From Flavobacterium sp. RSP15 (lineage in GTDB: Bacteria; Bacteroidota; Bacteroidia; Flavobacteriales; Flavobacteriaceae): a DNA stretch of 64,000 bases. Shown here in pieces: positions 9,690-18,601 of this stretch. Location of the stretch: assembly GCF_003968755.1 (NCBI RefSeq), contig NZ_RYDL01000003.1, positions 159,081 to 223,080 on the forward strand, read 5' to 3'. Within the stretch, counting starts at the first letter, position 1, and the number at the start of each line of letters is the position of its first letter. Both the position numbers and the translations under genes were made by a program. The notes beneath the pieces are model-generated. The model did not search any database. It was given only the letters and a program-made list of their open reading frames with translations, and had not been told where the DNA came from.

Positions 9690-11348
9690 TTATTCTTTAC
9701 CGAATTCTTCGTCAGGCACCTCTCGTTTAACCATTACCCTTTTTGCTGCATCATAATAATGCTCAATAGTTACATGGTTTTTGGTTTCTTGAGTATTTTC
9801 TAAATCATAGGCTTTTTTAAATCCTTTGAGTTTGACTTTTATATTATGATCTATAGCTCTTGTTGTTTTGAACTCATATATCAAATCTAAAATGTCATGC
9901 GCTATATACACGGTGTCTTTGGCATCAATTATTACTTTAGAATTTTCAGGAATCTCGTTTAAAGTGTATTTAATGGCTGCTTTGTTCAAAAAAGAAACTT
10001 CCTGCGCCAGATCAATGTGGATAACATCACCATCTTCATATTCTTCTTTTCTAAAACTGTAAGCTCTTTTCAGGTTTCCTTTTAAAACAAAAATAACACT
10101 GATGGCAATTCCTAATGCCACCCCTTTTAATAAATCCGTAAAAACAACGGCTAATAGAGTCGCAATAAAAGGAACAAATTGATATTTCCCTTTCTCCAAA
10201 AAATGTTTGAAAGTGGCTGGTTTAGCTAACTTGTAACCAACCAAAATTAAAATTGCAGCTAATGTAGCCAATGGAATTTTATTCAGGATAACAGGGATTA
10301 CAAGTACACTCACTAATAATAATACCCCATGAATCATAGTAGACATCTTTGATTTAGCACCTGAATTAGAATTTGCCGAGGTACGCACAATTACCGAGGT
10401 CAAGGGTAGACCTCCTAAAAGTGAGCTTATGACATTTCCAACACCTTGTGCTTTCAATTCAATATTAGTTTGCGTATAACGCCTTTGAATATCCATTCTA
10501 TCTGCTGCTTCAATACTCAATAACGTTTCTATCGAGGCAACTATTGCAATAGTGAAGGCTACTATCCAAACTTTTGGATTCGAAATTACAGAAAAATTTG
10601 GAGTAACTATAATCGTCTTAAATTCCTCCAGACTGGTAGGAACCGGTAAAGAAACTAAATGTTCGTTAGTTATAGCCCACGGACTTCCTATTGTGATGAA
10701 AATCTCATTCAAAACAACACCTAAAACTACAGCAACCAATGCGCCTGGAATTAATTTTAAATCCTTCAAAAAAGGGACTTTATTCCAGGAAATCAATACC
10801 GCTACAGAAGTTAAAGTGATAATTACAGATCCAACCTGAATATAATCAAAAATGTTTAATAAGGTTGAAAATGTATTACTTCCGTCCTTTTGCATAAAAG
10901 CTAAATCGCCTTCAAAATCGCTATCGTATCCAAAGGCATGAGGCAATTGTTTCAAAATAATTATAATCCCAATACCGGCCAACATTCCTTCGATGACATT
11001 TGTTGGAAAATAATTAGATATACTTCCTGCTTTAAGAAATCCTAGAACTAATTGTATTATACCTGCAATAAAAACAGCCGTCAAAAAAACATCAAATGCA
11101 CCTAAATCCGTTATTGCGGTAAGAACAATTGCGGTAAGACCTGCTGCAGGGCCTGAAACACTGATGTGCGATGTGCTTAAATACCCAACGACAATTCCTC
11201 CAACAATTCCTGAAATAATTCCTGAAAATAATGGAGCACCCGAAGCCATTGCAATACCCATACACAAGGGCAGAGCCACTAAAAAAACCACTAATCCTGA
11301 TGCAAAATCAGATTTGAGGGTGGCAAAAAGATTAATTTTTTTGGTCAT
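9690..11348 (-). CDS. SulP family inorganic anion transporter with STAS domain
   Basis: The 552-residue inner-membrane protein has the SulP core: the TM1 signature SGLVVFLVALPLCMGIAMASG, the SGPAAGLTAIV segment of the anion site and the conserved NVIEGMLAGIGIIIILKQL region. A cytoplasmic STAS domain follows from about residue 425 (DVIHIDLAQEVSFLNKAAI, then SKVIIDAKDT). Members carry sulfate, bicarbonate, chloride or dicarboxylates. The neighbouring carbonic anhydrase gene argues for bicarbonate, as in BicA-like carriers, but the sequence alone does not settle the substrate. Confidence 0.88.
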   Translation of the reverse strand: MTKKINLFATLKSDFASGLVVFLVALPLCMGIAMASGAPLFSGIISGIVGGIVVGYLSTSHISVSGPAAGLTAIVLTAITDLGAFDVFLTAVFIAGIIQLVLGFLKAGSISNYFPTNVIEGMLAGIGIIIILKQLPHAFGYDSDFEGDLAFMQKDGSNTFSTLLNIFDYIQVGSVIITLTSVAVLISWNKVPFLKDLKLIPGALVAVVLGVVLNEIFITIGSPWAITNEHLVSLPVPTSLEEFKTIIVTPNFSVISNPKVWIVAFTIAIVASIETLLSIEAADRMDIQRRYTQTNIELKAQGVGNVISSLLGGLPLTSVIVRTSANSNSGAKSKMSTMIHGVLLLVSVLVIPVILNKIPLATLAAILILVGYKLAKPATFKHFLEKGKYQFVPFIATLLAVVFTDLLKGVALGIAISVIFVLKGNLKRAYSFRKEEYEDGDVIHIDLAQEVSFLNKAAIKYTLNEIPENSKVIIDAKDTVYIAHDILDLIYEFKTTRAIDHNIKVKLKGFKKAYDLENTQETKNHVTIEHYYDAAKRVMVKREVPDEEFGKE

Positions 11349-11434
11349 AATACCGTACTTAAGATTAAATACAAAGAATTTTCTACTTTATATAAGTGAA
11401 AATCGATTTAAAAAAACAAAAATTCTAAAATGTA

Positions 11435-11716
11435 TTAAACGTATTTCGGTGGTAGTATAAATATGGAAAAGATAATATTATCGTGCTTTGATAAATTTTC
11501 AGAAAGAATAGTATTAGAGGATAATTTTTTAGTAGTAATTATTTCCCAAGAAGATTCAGAACTAAATAGTACTTTAATTTGTTTATGGATATTTTCTTCT
11601 TCAGAAACACTATAGAAAACAGAGATATCTGAACTTTTCTCAATCACCATAACAATAGTTGGGATAATAAGGAAAGCTAAAAATAGAAGCAAAAATATTT
11701 TAGATATCATTTTCAT
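11435..11716 (-). CDS. Small membrane-anchored protein of unknown function
   Basis: The 93-residue product starts with a strongly hydrophobic helix (ISKIFLLLFLAFLIIPTIVMVI) followed by a polar Ser/Glu-rich domain predicted to face the periplasm, and no cysteines. ATG codons at residues 1 and 3 are both possible starts. It resembles no named family known to me, but the coherent helix plus soluble tail and its place 86 bases upstream of the SulP gene on the same strand support a real gene. Function unknown. Confidence 0.5.
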   Translation of the reverse strand: MKMISKIFLLLFLAFLIIPTIVMVIEKSSDISVFYSVSEEENIHKQIKVLFSSESSWEIITTKKLSSNTILSENLSKHDNIIFSIFILPPKYV

Positions 11717-11797
11717 TCCCGCAAAAATAGAATTTAGTTTAAAATAAAAGTAACAGTTTATATTTATTTTTTAAAAAAATTAACATTCAAAAAAAAA

Positions 11798-11826
11798 CCA
11801 GATAAAAATGATGCATTTTTATCTGG
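11798..11826 (-). terminator. Intrinsic terminator for dps
   Basis: CCAGATAAAAATG and its perfect complement flank the loop ATG. Read on the minus strand the stem is followed by a long T-run, 21 bases after the dps stop. Confidence 0.9.
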
Positions 11827-11847
11827 CTATATTCTTAAAACTAAGTA

Positions 11848-12327
11848 TTACAAACTTTCTTCGAGCCAAGCCTGCATCATCCAAATTGTCTTTTCTTGTT
11901 CTGAAATGAAATCACTCATCATTGCATTGGTACCTTCATCGTTAATTTGTCCCGATTTGTCAAGAATTACGCGTTCAATTTTTAATAAATGAGATAATGA
12001 TGTAACAATTAAATGCACTGCTTTTTCATCATTTGAAATATTTTTACCAACTACCAATTGATTGTTTTTTATATAGTCTTCAAACGTATGAAGTGGCGTT
12101 CCACCAACGGTCAGAACTCTTTCAGCAATTAAATCAATTTTAATTTGAGAATCCGTGTACAATTGCTCAAATTTCACATGTAAATCAAAAAAACGCTTTC
12201 CTCTAATATTCCAATGAATTCCTCTTAAATTTTGATAATACACTTGAAAATTCGCTAACAAAACATTTAGTTCAGTTGCTATTAATTCTGACTCTTTTAC
12301 CGGTAAACCTAAAATATTTGTTTTCAT
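11848..12327 (-). CDS. dps: Dps ferritin-like DNA-binding/iron-storage protein
   Basis: The 159-residue protein has the Dps core: YYQNLRGIHWNIRG with the ferroxidase His, FFDLHVKFEQLY with the Asp/Glu ligands from the partner subunit, and AERVLTVGGTPLHTFEDY. Dps dodecamers oxidise Fe(II) with peroxide and store the iron, protecting DNA. There is no long Lys-rich N-terminal tail, so DNA binding may be weak. It is divergent from oxyR across 117 bases in which each gene has its own TAAATTTG box. That arrangement suggests direct OxyR control. Confidence 0.93.
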   Translation of the reverse strand: MKTNILGLPVKESELIATELNVLLANFQVYYQNLRGIHWNIRGKRFFDLHVKFEQLYTDSQIKIDLIAERVLTVGGTPLHTFEDYIKNNQLVVGKNISNDEKAVHLIVTSLSHLLKIERVILDKSGQINDEGTNAMMSDFISEQEKTIWMMQAWLEESL

Positions 12328-12362
12328 ATTATTGTTGTTTTATATTTATTTACGTTACAAAA

Positions 12363-12370
12363 CAAATTTA
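12363..12370 (-). promoter_or_regulatory. -7 box TAAATTTG for dps
   Basis: A perfect TAnnTTTG on the minus strand, 36 bases before the dps ATG, inside the shared dps-oxyR control region. Confidence 0.6.
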
Positions 12371-12416
12371 GTGCAAGATTAACGAAAAACACCATAATAA
12401 AAAGTTATTGTTTTAT

Positions 12417-12424
12417 TAAATTTG
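12417..12424 (+). promoter_or_regulatory. -7 box TAAATTTG for oxyR
   Basis: A perfect TAnnTTTG 21 bases before the oxyR ATG. With the dps box it defines a back-to-back promoter pair about 50 bases apart, short enough for one OxyR tetramer to affect both. Confidence 0.6.
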
Positions 12425-12444
12425 TATCAGATATAATTATAATC

Positions 12445-13386
12445 ATGACTATTACTCAATTAAAATACGTACTTGCGGTAGCTGAACACAAGAATTTCAC
12501 TCTTGCTGCAGAAAAATGTTTTGTTACTCAGCCGACACTGAGTATGCAAATTCAAAAAATAGAAGAAGAATTAAATATTCAAATATTTGACCGTACCAAA
12601 AAACCAATCCAGCTCACAGATATTGGACATAAAATTGTAAATCAGGCAAAAAACATAGTCAATGAAGCTGATAGAATTCAAGACATTGTGGAACAACAAA
12701 AAGGTTTTATTGGCGGTGAATTTAGATTAGGCATTATTCCTACAATTATGCCTACTTTACTGCCAATGTTTTTAAATAATTTTATAAAAAAATATCCAAA
12801 AGTAAAACTCGTCATTGAGGAGTTAAATACCGAAGAAATTATTATTAAACTCAATAATGGACATCTGGACGCAGCCATTGCCGCAACTCCTTTGATGGAA
12901 GAAAAAATCAAAGAAATAGTCTTGTACTACGAACCTTTTGTTGCGTACATTCCTGAAAACCACCATACTTTTCAAAAAGAAGAAATAGAAGTTTCAGATT
13001 TAAACTTGGATGAAATTTTATTATTACAAGACGGACATTGTTTTAGAGAAGGAATTTTAAACTTATGTAAGAGTGCCGGTAAAAACGAAATCGATCATTT
13101 TCAAATACAAAGTGGAAGTTTTGAAACCTTGATAAAATTAGCTGATGAAGGTCTGGGAACAACGTTACTTCCCTATTTGCATACCTTAGATTTAAAAGAA
13201 AAAGACAAGCTAAAACTTCGTCATTTTAAAGAACCTAAGCCCGCACGAGAAGTCAGTTTGATTTTTCCTAAAAGCGAATTAAAAATTCAAATAATAGATG
13301 CACTTCGCACTACCATAACAGGAGTTGTAAAAGGAGCAATTGTTTTTCAAAATGTTCAGATAATAAGTCCCATCGCAAAAAAATAA
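12445..13386 (+). CDS. oxyR: Hydrogen-peroxide sensor OxyR (LysR family)
   Basis: The 313-residue regulator has an N-terminal LysR helix-turn-helix (LAAEKCFVTQPTLSMQIQKI) and a C-terminal sensing domain. The redox pair is conserved at Cys199 (QDGHCF) and Cys208 (ILNLC), the same numbering as in Escherichia coli OxyR, so the peroxide-driven disulfide switch should be intact. It activates peroxide defence genes and is divergent from dps, a usual target. A hairpin terminator follows immediately. Confidence 0.93.
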   Translation: MTITQLKYVLAVAEHKNFTLAAEKCFVTQPTLSMQIQKIEEELNIQIFDRTKKPIQLTDIGHKIVNQAKNIVNEADRIQDIVEQQKGFIGGEFRLGIIPTIMPTLLPMFLNNFIKKYPKVKLVIEELNTEEIIIKLNNGHLDAAIAATPLMEEKIKEIVLYYEPFVAYIPENHHTFQKEEIEVSDLNLDEILLLQDGHCFREGILNLCKSAGKNEIDHFQIQSGSFETLIKLADEGLGTTLLPYLHTLDLKEKDKLKLRHFKEPKPAREVSLIFPKSELKIQIIDALRTTITGVVKGAIVFQNVQIISPIAKK

Positions 13387-13415
13387 AAAAAGGAACCGCT
13401 TATGGTTCCTTTTTT
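13386..13415 (+). terminator. Intrinsic terminator after oxyR
   Basis: AAAAAGGAACC and GGTTCCTTTTT enclose a 6-base loop; the stem begins at the last base of the oxyR stop codon. The A-run side would also stop the convergent small gene. Confidence 0.85.
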
Positions 13416-13416
13416 A

Positions 13417-13614
13417 CTATGAATTTACTATTAATAAACAGTGCTTTAATTCCGGTTTACCAATAGTGAAATTTAATAACCACTCTCGTAATTGATCCAT
13501 TTCATAGGGCAATAATGTCTTAATAGCTTTTTCTAATTCTTTGCTAAAAAGCATAACATCAAAGCTTACTCTTTCTAAAACTGATTTAGTATAATCATAC
13601 ATGATTTTCGACAT
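13417..13614 (-). CDS. Small conserved protein of unknown function
   Basis: The 65-residue product (starting MSKIMYDYTKSVLERVSF) is mostly helical and has the segment SKELEKAIKTLLPYEMDQLREWL. Similar small proteins occur in other Flavobacteriaceae, to the extent I recall, without assigned function. It has no signal peptide or membrane helix. It is convergent with oxyR and separated from it by a terminator. The second ATG at residue 5 is an alternative start. Confidence 0.6.
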   Translation of the reverse strand: MSKIMYDYTKSVLERVSFDVMLFSKELEKAIKTLLPYEMDQLREWLLNFTIGKPELKHCLLIVNS

Positions 13615-13779
13615 AATTAATGAAGATTTTAGGTTAGATTTTAATTGAAAGTGTTGTAAAAATACATTTTTTACAACTAAAACATAGTTATTTAACGTAG
13701 TTTTTAGTTTTTTTAGTTTTTGTACTACTTTAGACCAAAAATATAATAAATTATTGATAATAAGCTACTTAACTAATAT

Positions 13780-14442
13780 TTATTTTTTAGTAGCTCTGAA
13801 CATTTCTCTTTTTCCTGGTGGCCCTGCTAATTTTTCAACCGTAAAACCTACTTCTAACATGCTTCTTTTTACAACTCCTCTGGCAGCATAAGTCACTAAA
13901 ACGCCTTTACTTTTGAGTGCTGTATGCATTCTTTTAAAAATATCCGTACTCCATAATTCAGGTTGCACTCTGTAACCAAAAGCATCAAAGTAAATCAAAT
14001 CAAATGTGTTATTGTCGTCAATTTCTTCAAAAAACTGCTTTCTTTTAGTCAACAAAAAATCATTCCTTAGCGCTATTTTCTCTCCCCAGACGCTTTTATG
14101 CATTGCTATAAAAATGTCGCTTTCTTGAGTAGCATTCAACTCTGTAACATAATTCATACATGAAACTTCATCAGAAGAAATAGGATATGCCTCAACGCCA
14201 ACGTAATCGATAGACTGATTCATTTTTTTTGCTTCTAATAAGGTAATAAAAGTATTCAATCCGGTACCAAAACCAATTTCTAAAATAGAAACTGCTTTAT
14301 TTTGAAATAAGGAAAGTCCGTTTTTAATAAAGACATGCTGCGCTTCCTGAATGGCGCCATGTTTAGAATGGTAGCACTCATCCCATTCCTCTATTCGTAT
14401 GGTTGTGGAACCATCAAGTGTTTGTATTATTTCTCTTTTCAA
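13780..14442 (-). CDS. mnmD: tRNA (mnm5s2U34)-methyltransferase MnmD
   Basis: The 220-residue SAM-dependent enzyme completes the methylaminomethyl group on U34 of tRNAs, acting after MnmEG. Motif I is LEIGFGTGLNTF, and the family signatures GVEAYPIS, DLIYFDAFGYRVQPELW and the C-terminal GPPGKREMFRA are all present. It corresponds to the methyltransferase half of enterobacterial MnmC, without the FAD oxidase half, as is usual in Bacteroidetes. It is a single gene, divergent from ilvE. Confidence 0.9.
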   Translation of the reverse strand: MKREIIQTLDGSTTIRIEEWDECYHSKHGAIQEAQHVFIKNGLSLFQNKAVSILEIGFGTGLNTFITLLEAKKMNQSIDYVGVEAYPISSDEVSCMNYVTELNATQESDIFIAMHKSVWGEKIALRNDFLLTKRKQFFEEIDDNNTFDLIYFDAFGYRVQPELWSTDIFKRMHTALKSKGVLVTYAARGVVKRSMLEVGFTVEKLAGPPGKREMFRATKK

Positions 14443-14651
14443 AATTGTTATTTGAGGTTATTTGAAGTTTTATAATTATAAGGGCAGACCAAATTTAATC
14501 AAAACTAAAATGATTGTCTTAAATAAAGTACATTTATTATGCAAATCTCATAAAATTAATGCTGATTTTTTCTGTTTTTTCAAAAATAAATAAATCGTAC
14601 ATAAAGACTATAATTAATGGTGTTTTGTCAAGTATTTTAGTGATTTTTATT

Positions 14652-14659
14652 TAATTTTG
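14652..14659 (+). promoter_or_regulatory. Promoter of ilvE: TTG(14625)-N24-TAATTTTG
   Basis: A perfect TAnnTTTG box is preceded by TTTTG at about -33, with spacing slightly long (24). It lies 81 bases before the ilvE ATG. The rest of the 297-base mnmD-ilvE gap shows nothing else. Confidence 0.55.
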
Positions 14660-14739
14660 CAATTATTAAAGTTCTTTTTGCATAATCAAGATTTTAATTC
14701 CCAATTGTAGTAACATATAAAACCAAACAATACATTATC

Positions 14740-15807
14740 ATGAGTACAACTCAAAGTAGCAAAATTGAAATAATTAATGCACCCACTTCAAAAATAAATG
14801 AAGTTGATTTTAAAAATTTAAGCTTTGGATCTGTTTTTTCAGATCATTTATTTGAATGTGATTTTAAAAATGGGGAATGGCAGCAACCAGTCATTAAGCC
14901 TTATGCGCCTTTATTGTTAGATCCATCATCCAGAGTTTTTCATTATGGTCAAGCTATTTTTGAAGGCATGAAAGCGTACAAAGATGAGAATAATGACGTT
15001 TGGCTTTTTAGACCCGATCAAAACTATATCCGTTTCAACACCTCGGCTGTTAGGATGGCTATGCCGGAAGTTCCAGAAGATATATTCCTGAATGGTTTAA
15101 ATCAATTGCTGCGATTAGACGAAGCATGGATAAAAAAAGGAAAAGGAAATGCCTTATATATCAGACCCTTTATGATTGCAACAGGTACCGGAGTAATTGC
15201 AAACCCATCAAATGAATATAAGTTCATGATTATTTTATCGCCTGTTTCCTCTTATTATTCAGGTGATGTAAAAGTAATAATTGCGGAGCATTACAGCAGA
15301 GCGGCTAATGGTGGAATAGGAGCTGCTAAGGCAGCCGGAAATTATGCAGCCCAATTTTATCCAACTACTTTAGCGAATAAAGAAGGTTTTCAACAAATAA
15401 TCTGGACTGATGATGCCACACACACAAAATTAGAAGAAGCCGGTACTATGAATGTGTTTTTTAGAATAAATGACACATTATTAACGGCTCCTGTAAGTGA
15501 AAGAATACTTGATGGTGTTACTCGAAAAACACTGATTGATTTAGCAAAAAGTGAAGGTATAACTGTAGAGATTCGTTCAGTTTTAGTGTCAGAACTTGTT
15601 GAGGCTTCTAAAAACGGAACTTTAAAAGAAATTTTTGGGGCCGGAACAGCTGCTGTGGTAAGCCCCATTTCTGGATTCTCTTATCAGGATGTATATCATG
15701 AATTGCCAAAAATTGAAAACACAATGGCTTTGCAACTGAAAACTAAATTAGAAAATATCCAAAATAAATTAGATGCGGATCCTTTTGGCTGGACTGTTAA
15801 AGTATAA
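14740..15807 (+). CDS. ilvE: Branched-chain amino acid aminotransferase
   Basis: The 355-residue fold-type IV PLP enzyme transfers the amino group between glutamate and the Val/Leu/Ile keto acids. The Schiff-base lysine is Lys197 (GIGAAKAAGNYA). Other marks are RVFHYGQAIFEGMKAYK, YIRPFMIATG and the cofactor phosphate site EIFGAGTAAVVSPI. Length matches the long (about 355-residue) IlvE class. It is flanked by its own promoter and a strong terminator, so it is transcribed alone, not in an ilv operon. Confidence 0.95.
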   Translation: MSTTQSSKIEIINAPTSKINEVDFKNLSFGSVFSDHLFECDFKNGEWQQPVIKPYAPLLLDPSSRVFHYGQAIFEGMKAYKDENNDVWLFRPDQNYIRFNTSAVRMAMPEVPEDIFLNGLNQLLRLDEAWIKKGKGNALYIRPFMIATGTGVIANPSNEYKFMIILSPVSSYYSGDVKVIIAEHYSRAANGGIGAAKAAGNYAAQFYPTTLANKEGFQQIIWTDDATHTKLEEAGTMNVFFRINDTLLTAPVSERILDGVTRKTLIDLAKSEGITVEIRSVLVSELVEASKNGTLKEIFGAGTAAVVSPISGFSYQDVYHELPKIENTMALQLKTKLENIQNKLDADPFGWTVKV

Positions 15808-15825
15808 TTCAAAGATTTAAAAATT

Positions 15826-15862
15826 AAAAAAAAGCGATTTTCAGTGTGAAAATCGCTTTTTT
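15826..15862. terminator. Bidirectional terminator between ilvE and MazG-like gene
   Basis: AAAAGCGATTTTCA and its perfect complement flank the loop GTG, with A-run before and T-run after, between two convergent genes. Confidence 0.9.
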
Positions 15863-15906
15863 ATATCATAGCATACATCATCAAAATATTAGTGAAATTT
15901 CTACCG

Positions 15907-16293
15907 CTATTTCCCAATTATTTTAGAGAAATCAGGCTTGAAATAATTTGGTCCTTTCATGACCTTACCATCTTCACGGTAAATAGGCTCCCCATCCTGA
16001 CCTAACTTACTCATATTACTACGTTGAATTTCATCGAAAACGGCTTCTATTTTGTCTTGCAGCCCATGCTCAATAATCGTTCCACATAAAATGTACATCA
16101 TATCGCCTAATGCATCGGCAATTTCTATTAAATCATTATTCTGAACAGCCTCTAAATATTCTTCATTCTCTTCTTTCATCAAATTGAAACGAAGGATATG
16201 TTTGGTTTCAGCTAAGCCGGCTATTGGAGTTTCGCTATGCCCAATTTTGAAAGCGGTATGGAATTCTTTGACGGCATTAATTTGTTTTTGCAT
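15907..16293 (-). CDS. MazG-like all-alpha NTP pyrophosphohydrolase
   Basis: The 128-residue cytoplasmic protein has the all-alpha NTP-PPase metal site: KEENEEYLEA followed by EIADALGDMMYILCG (E-x2-E...E-x2-D pattern). This fold covers MazG, dUTPase-like and phosphoribosyl-ATP pyrophosphatases. The long C-terminal tail (QDGEPIYREDGKVMKGPNYF) matches a housecleaning subfamily. It is not HisE, since no histidine genes are near. It probably hydrolyses non-canonical nucleotides. Monocistronic. Confidence 0.8.
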   Translation of the reverse strand: MQKQINAVKEFHTAFKIGHSETPIAGLAETKHILRFNLMKEENEEYLEAVQNNDLIEIADALGDMMYILCGTIIEHGLQDKIEAVFDEIQRSNMSKLGQDGEPIYREDGKVMKGPNYFKPDFSKIIGK

Positions 16294-16376
16294 AATTTAA
16301 ATTTTATTAAATGAAAATACAAATAAGCAAACTATTATTAAACAAATAGCTAAATTTGTCAAAAATAATATAAAGT

Positions 16377-16565
16377 ATGTTTAGTCAGGGACAATTCATT
16401 TTTGCAGGCTTTTTTTTTATTGCATTCAGTATTGCAATGATTTACGCCTACCGAAAAGATTTAGCGTTACACCGAAAATTTTATAAAGGAAATTATAAAA
16501 TTTTAATTGGTTTTGGAGTGTTTATTGGCATTTTATTTTTGATAAAAGTGTTTTTCAAACGTTAG
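16377..16565 (+). CDS. Small two-helix membrane protein, unknown function
   Basis: The 62-residue product consists of two membrane helices (FIFAGFFFIAFSIAMIYAY and ILIGFGVFIGILFLIKVFF) joined by a basic loop (RKDLALHRKFYKGNYK) that would sit in the cytoplasm. Similar small proteins occur in Flavobacteria. A terminator follows directly, supporting a real short transcript. Function unknown. Confidence 0.65.
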   Translation: MFSQGQFIFAGFFFIAFSIAMIYAYRKDLALHRKFYKGNYKILIGFGVFIGILFLIKVFFKR

Positions 16566-16572
16566 TTTTTTT

Positions 16573-16602
16573 AAAAATGTCTTCTTCAAAGAGGACTTTT
16601 TT
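16573..16602 (+). terminator. Terminator after small membrane protein gene
   Basis: A 12-bp stem with one mismatch and one G-T pair around TCAA, ending in a T-run, 8 bases past the stop. Confidence 0.65.
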
Positions 16603-16756
16603 AGTTTGTTCCTTTCTTATTTAAAAACAAATCCTAATTGCTAACTAGTGCAAGGTGCCAAATAGTCCTGCCTGAACATTTCCCTTATAAATTTTATTCT
16701 AGAACTCCTTCTTCCATAGTATTCCTTTCGTAAAATAACTATTCAATTAAAATATT

Positions 16757-16794
16757 CAAGTCGCGTTTTTTTATTTAACACTTTTGGCGACTTG
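16757..16794. repeat. Inverted repeat CAAGTCGC/GCGACTTG over the -33 region
   Basis: Two perfect 8-base arms are separated by 22 bases. The right arm covers the -33 TTG of the SRPBCC gene promoter, so it could be an operator; as a terminator it would be poor because the loop is long. Confidence 0.4.
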
Positions 16795-16807
16795 TAAATT
16801 AAATTTT

Positions 16808-16815
16808 TAACTTTA
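16808..16815 (+). promoter_or_regulatory. Promoter of SRPBCC gene: TTG(16784)-N21-TAACTTTA
   Basis: The box differs from TAnnTTTG only at the last base and has a TTTTG 21 bases upstream, the normal spacing. It is 25 bases before the ATG. Confidence 0.55.
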
Positions 16816-16839
16816 CAAAAATTAATACAATTAGATATC

Positions 16840-17961
16840 ATGAGGATTATAAAATATTTATTTCTTTTACTGCTGCTTAGTTTAGTGGCTTTATCCATTT
16901 TTGTAGCTACACAAAAAGGGGAATTCACTGTGCAAAGAAGTCATATTATTAATTCTCCTAAATCTACGGTATTTAATTTTGTTAATGATTATAAAAATTG
17001 GCAGGATTTTGGCGCCTGGATGGTTGAAGATCCTGAAATTATAATCACCTATCCTAAAAACACTGTAGGAAAGGGAGCTTCCTTCACTTGGGAAGGAAAA
17101 GAAGTCACAGGGAATATGCAAACGGTTTTTGTAAAAGAAAATGAAAGTATTTCTCAAAAAATGAATTACAACGGAGGTGATTCATCCGTTTTCTTGAGTT
17201 TAAAAGACACGGTTGGCGGAACAAAGGTCACCTGGAAAACCACCGGAAAAATGAGTTTCGTTATGAAGATCACTGCTGCTTTAAACGGCGGTATCGATAC
17301 AGTTATAGGTGCCATGCAGGAAAAAAGCTTGGCTAATCTGGACAAAACACTAGTTTACGAGATAAATACCCATCAAATAAAGGTAAAAGGTGTGGTAAAA
17401 AAACTAGCAACTTTTTATTTGTACCAAACTTTTACAAGCAAAATTTCAAATGTCACTAAAAATGCCCGTATCGTTTTTCCAAAAATCATTCTTTTTTGTG
17501 AGCAAAACAATATAGAATTGAATGGAAAGCCTTTTATTATTTATCACACTTACGATCCAGTAAATGGATTGAGTAGATTGTCTTTTTGTATCCCTATAAA
17601 AAATCAAATTTTAACCAGTTCAGGCAGTGATATTTTATCCGGTAAACTCGAACCTTTCGAAGCCTTGAAAACAACCTTAACCGGTGATTATTCACACATA
17701 AAAAAAGCGCTAGATAAAACAACAGCGTACAGCAATGCTAACAAAATAAGCATTGACACTAAATTTTCACACCTAGAGAACTATACCATCGGAAAAACGG
17801 AAATAAAAAATCCATCAAAGTGGATTACTGATATTTACTTTCCAATAAAACCAAAAGTAATTCCTGCTAAAGTCTTTGTTCCAGCAGAAATCCTTAAATC
17901 TACAGCGGCAAAAACACCGGAACCTGTACAAAAAAAGGAAGAAGAACAATCTGAATTTTAA
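16840..17961 (+). CDS. Membrane-anchored SRPBCC protein with GyrI-like C-terminal domain
   Basis: The 373-residue protein begins with a hydrophobic anchor (YLFLLLLLSLVALSIFVA). A START/polyketide-cyclase-like SRPBCC domain follows at about residues 27-165 (VQRSHIINSPKSTVFNFVND, then GKGASFTWEGKEV). The C-terminal half (about 170-345) resembles GyrI-like small-molecule binding domains, with GKPFIIYHTYDP. The tail is rich in Lys, Pro and Glu. Both domains form hydrophobic ligand pockets, but the ligand is unknown. It lies upstream of an ECF sigma cluster by 64 bases without a clear terminator, so read-through is possible. Confidence 0.75.
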   Translation: MRIIKYLFLLLLLSLVALSIFVATQKGEFTVQRSHIINSPKSTVFNFVNDYKNWQDFGAWMVEDPEIIITYPKNTVGKGASFTWEGKEVTGNMQTVFVKENESISQKMNYNGGDSSVFLSLKDTVGGTKVTWKTTGKMSFVMKITAALNGGIDTVIGAMQEKSLANLDKTLVYEINTHQIKVKGVVKKLATFYLYQTFTSKISNVTKNARIVFPKIILFCEQNNIELNGKPFIIYHTYDPVNGLSRLSFCIPIKNQILTSSGSDILSGKLEPFEALKTTLTGDYSHIKKALDKTTAYSNANKISIDTKFSHLENYTIGKTEIKNPSKWITDIYFPIKPKVIPAKVFVPAEILKSTAAKTPEPVQKKEEEQSEF

Positions 17962-18025
17962 TATTATCTTTCTACCGAATTAAACCTTTTTGATAAAGAG
18001 TATTCTAAATTCATAAATAAAAAAT

Positions 18026-18568
18026 TTGCAAGACGAACAGGAATATATAAATAACTTGTTGAACTCGAAAACACAAAATCAAGCGTTTCAGCAGTTGTTA
18101 CAAGAGTATCAAAGACCCTTATACAATCACATTCGTAACATTGTTTTAAATCACGATGATGCGGATGATATTTTGCAAAATACTTTTATCAAAATATTTC
18201 AAAATTTAAAGAATTTTAAAGGAGACAGTAAACTCTTCTCTTGGATGTACCGTATTGCTACTAATGAAGCATTGACTTTTTTGAAACAAAAATCAAAAAT
18301 CAATACGGTATCGTCTGTAATTTTACAACGTAAAACTATTGATAATCTCGAAGCAGATGTATTTTTTGATGGAAACGACATTCAACTAAAATTACAAAAA
18401 GCAATTGCTTTATTACCTGAAAAACAACAGTTAGTTTTTAAAATGAAATATTTTGAAGAACTAAAATACGAGGAAATATCTCTTATTTTAGGCACCTCAG
18501 TTGGAGGATTAAAAGCTTCCTATCACCTTGCTGTAAAAAAAATAGAAGCATTTGTATCTACTAATTAA
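18026..18568 (+). CDS. ECF-type RNA polymerase sigma factor
   Basis: The 180-residue protein has region 2 (DDADDILQNTFIKIFQNLKN and LFSWMYRIATNEALTFL) and region 4 (ALLPEKQQLVFKMKYFEELKYEEIS). It starts with TTG at 18026; no ATG lies near the N-terminus, and QDEQEYINNLLNS fits family starts. It directs polymerase to stress or envelope genes. It is followed by a single-helix membrane protein, the likely anti-sigma, and a Spy/CpxP-like periplasmic protein, which forms a recognisable three-gene sensing unit. Confidence 0.9.
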   Translation: MQDEQEYINNLLNSKTQNQAFQQLLQEYQRPLYNHIRNIVLNHDDADDILQNTFIKIFQNLKNFKGDSKLFSWMYRIATNEALTFLKQKSKINTVSSVILQRKTIDNLEADVFFDGNDIQLKLQKAIALLPEKQQLVFKMKYFEELKYEEISLILGTSVGGLKASYHLAVKKIEAFVSTN

Positions 18569-18601
18569 ACCTTTTTGCAATACCACTGTCTAATGAATAG
18601 T

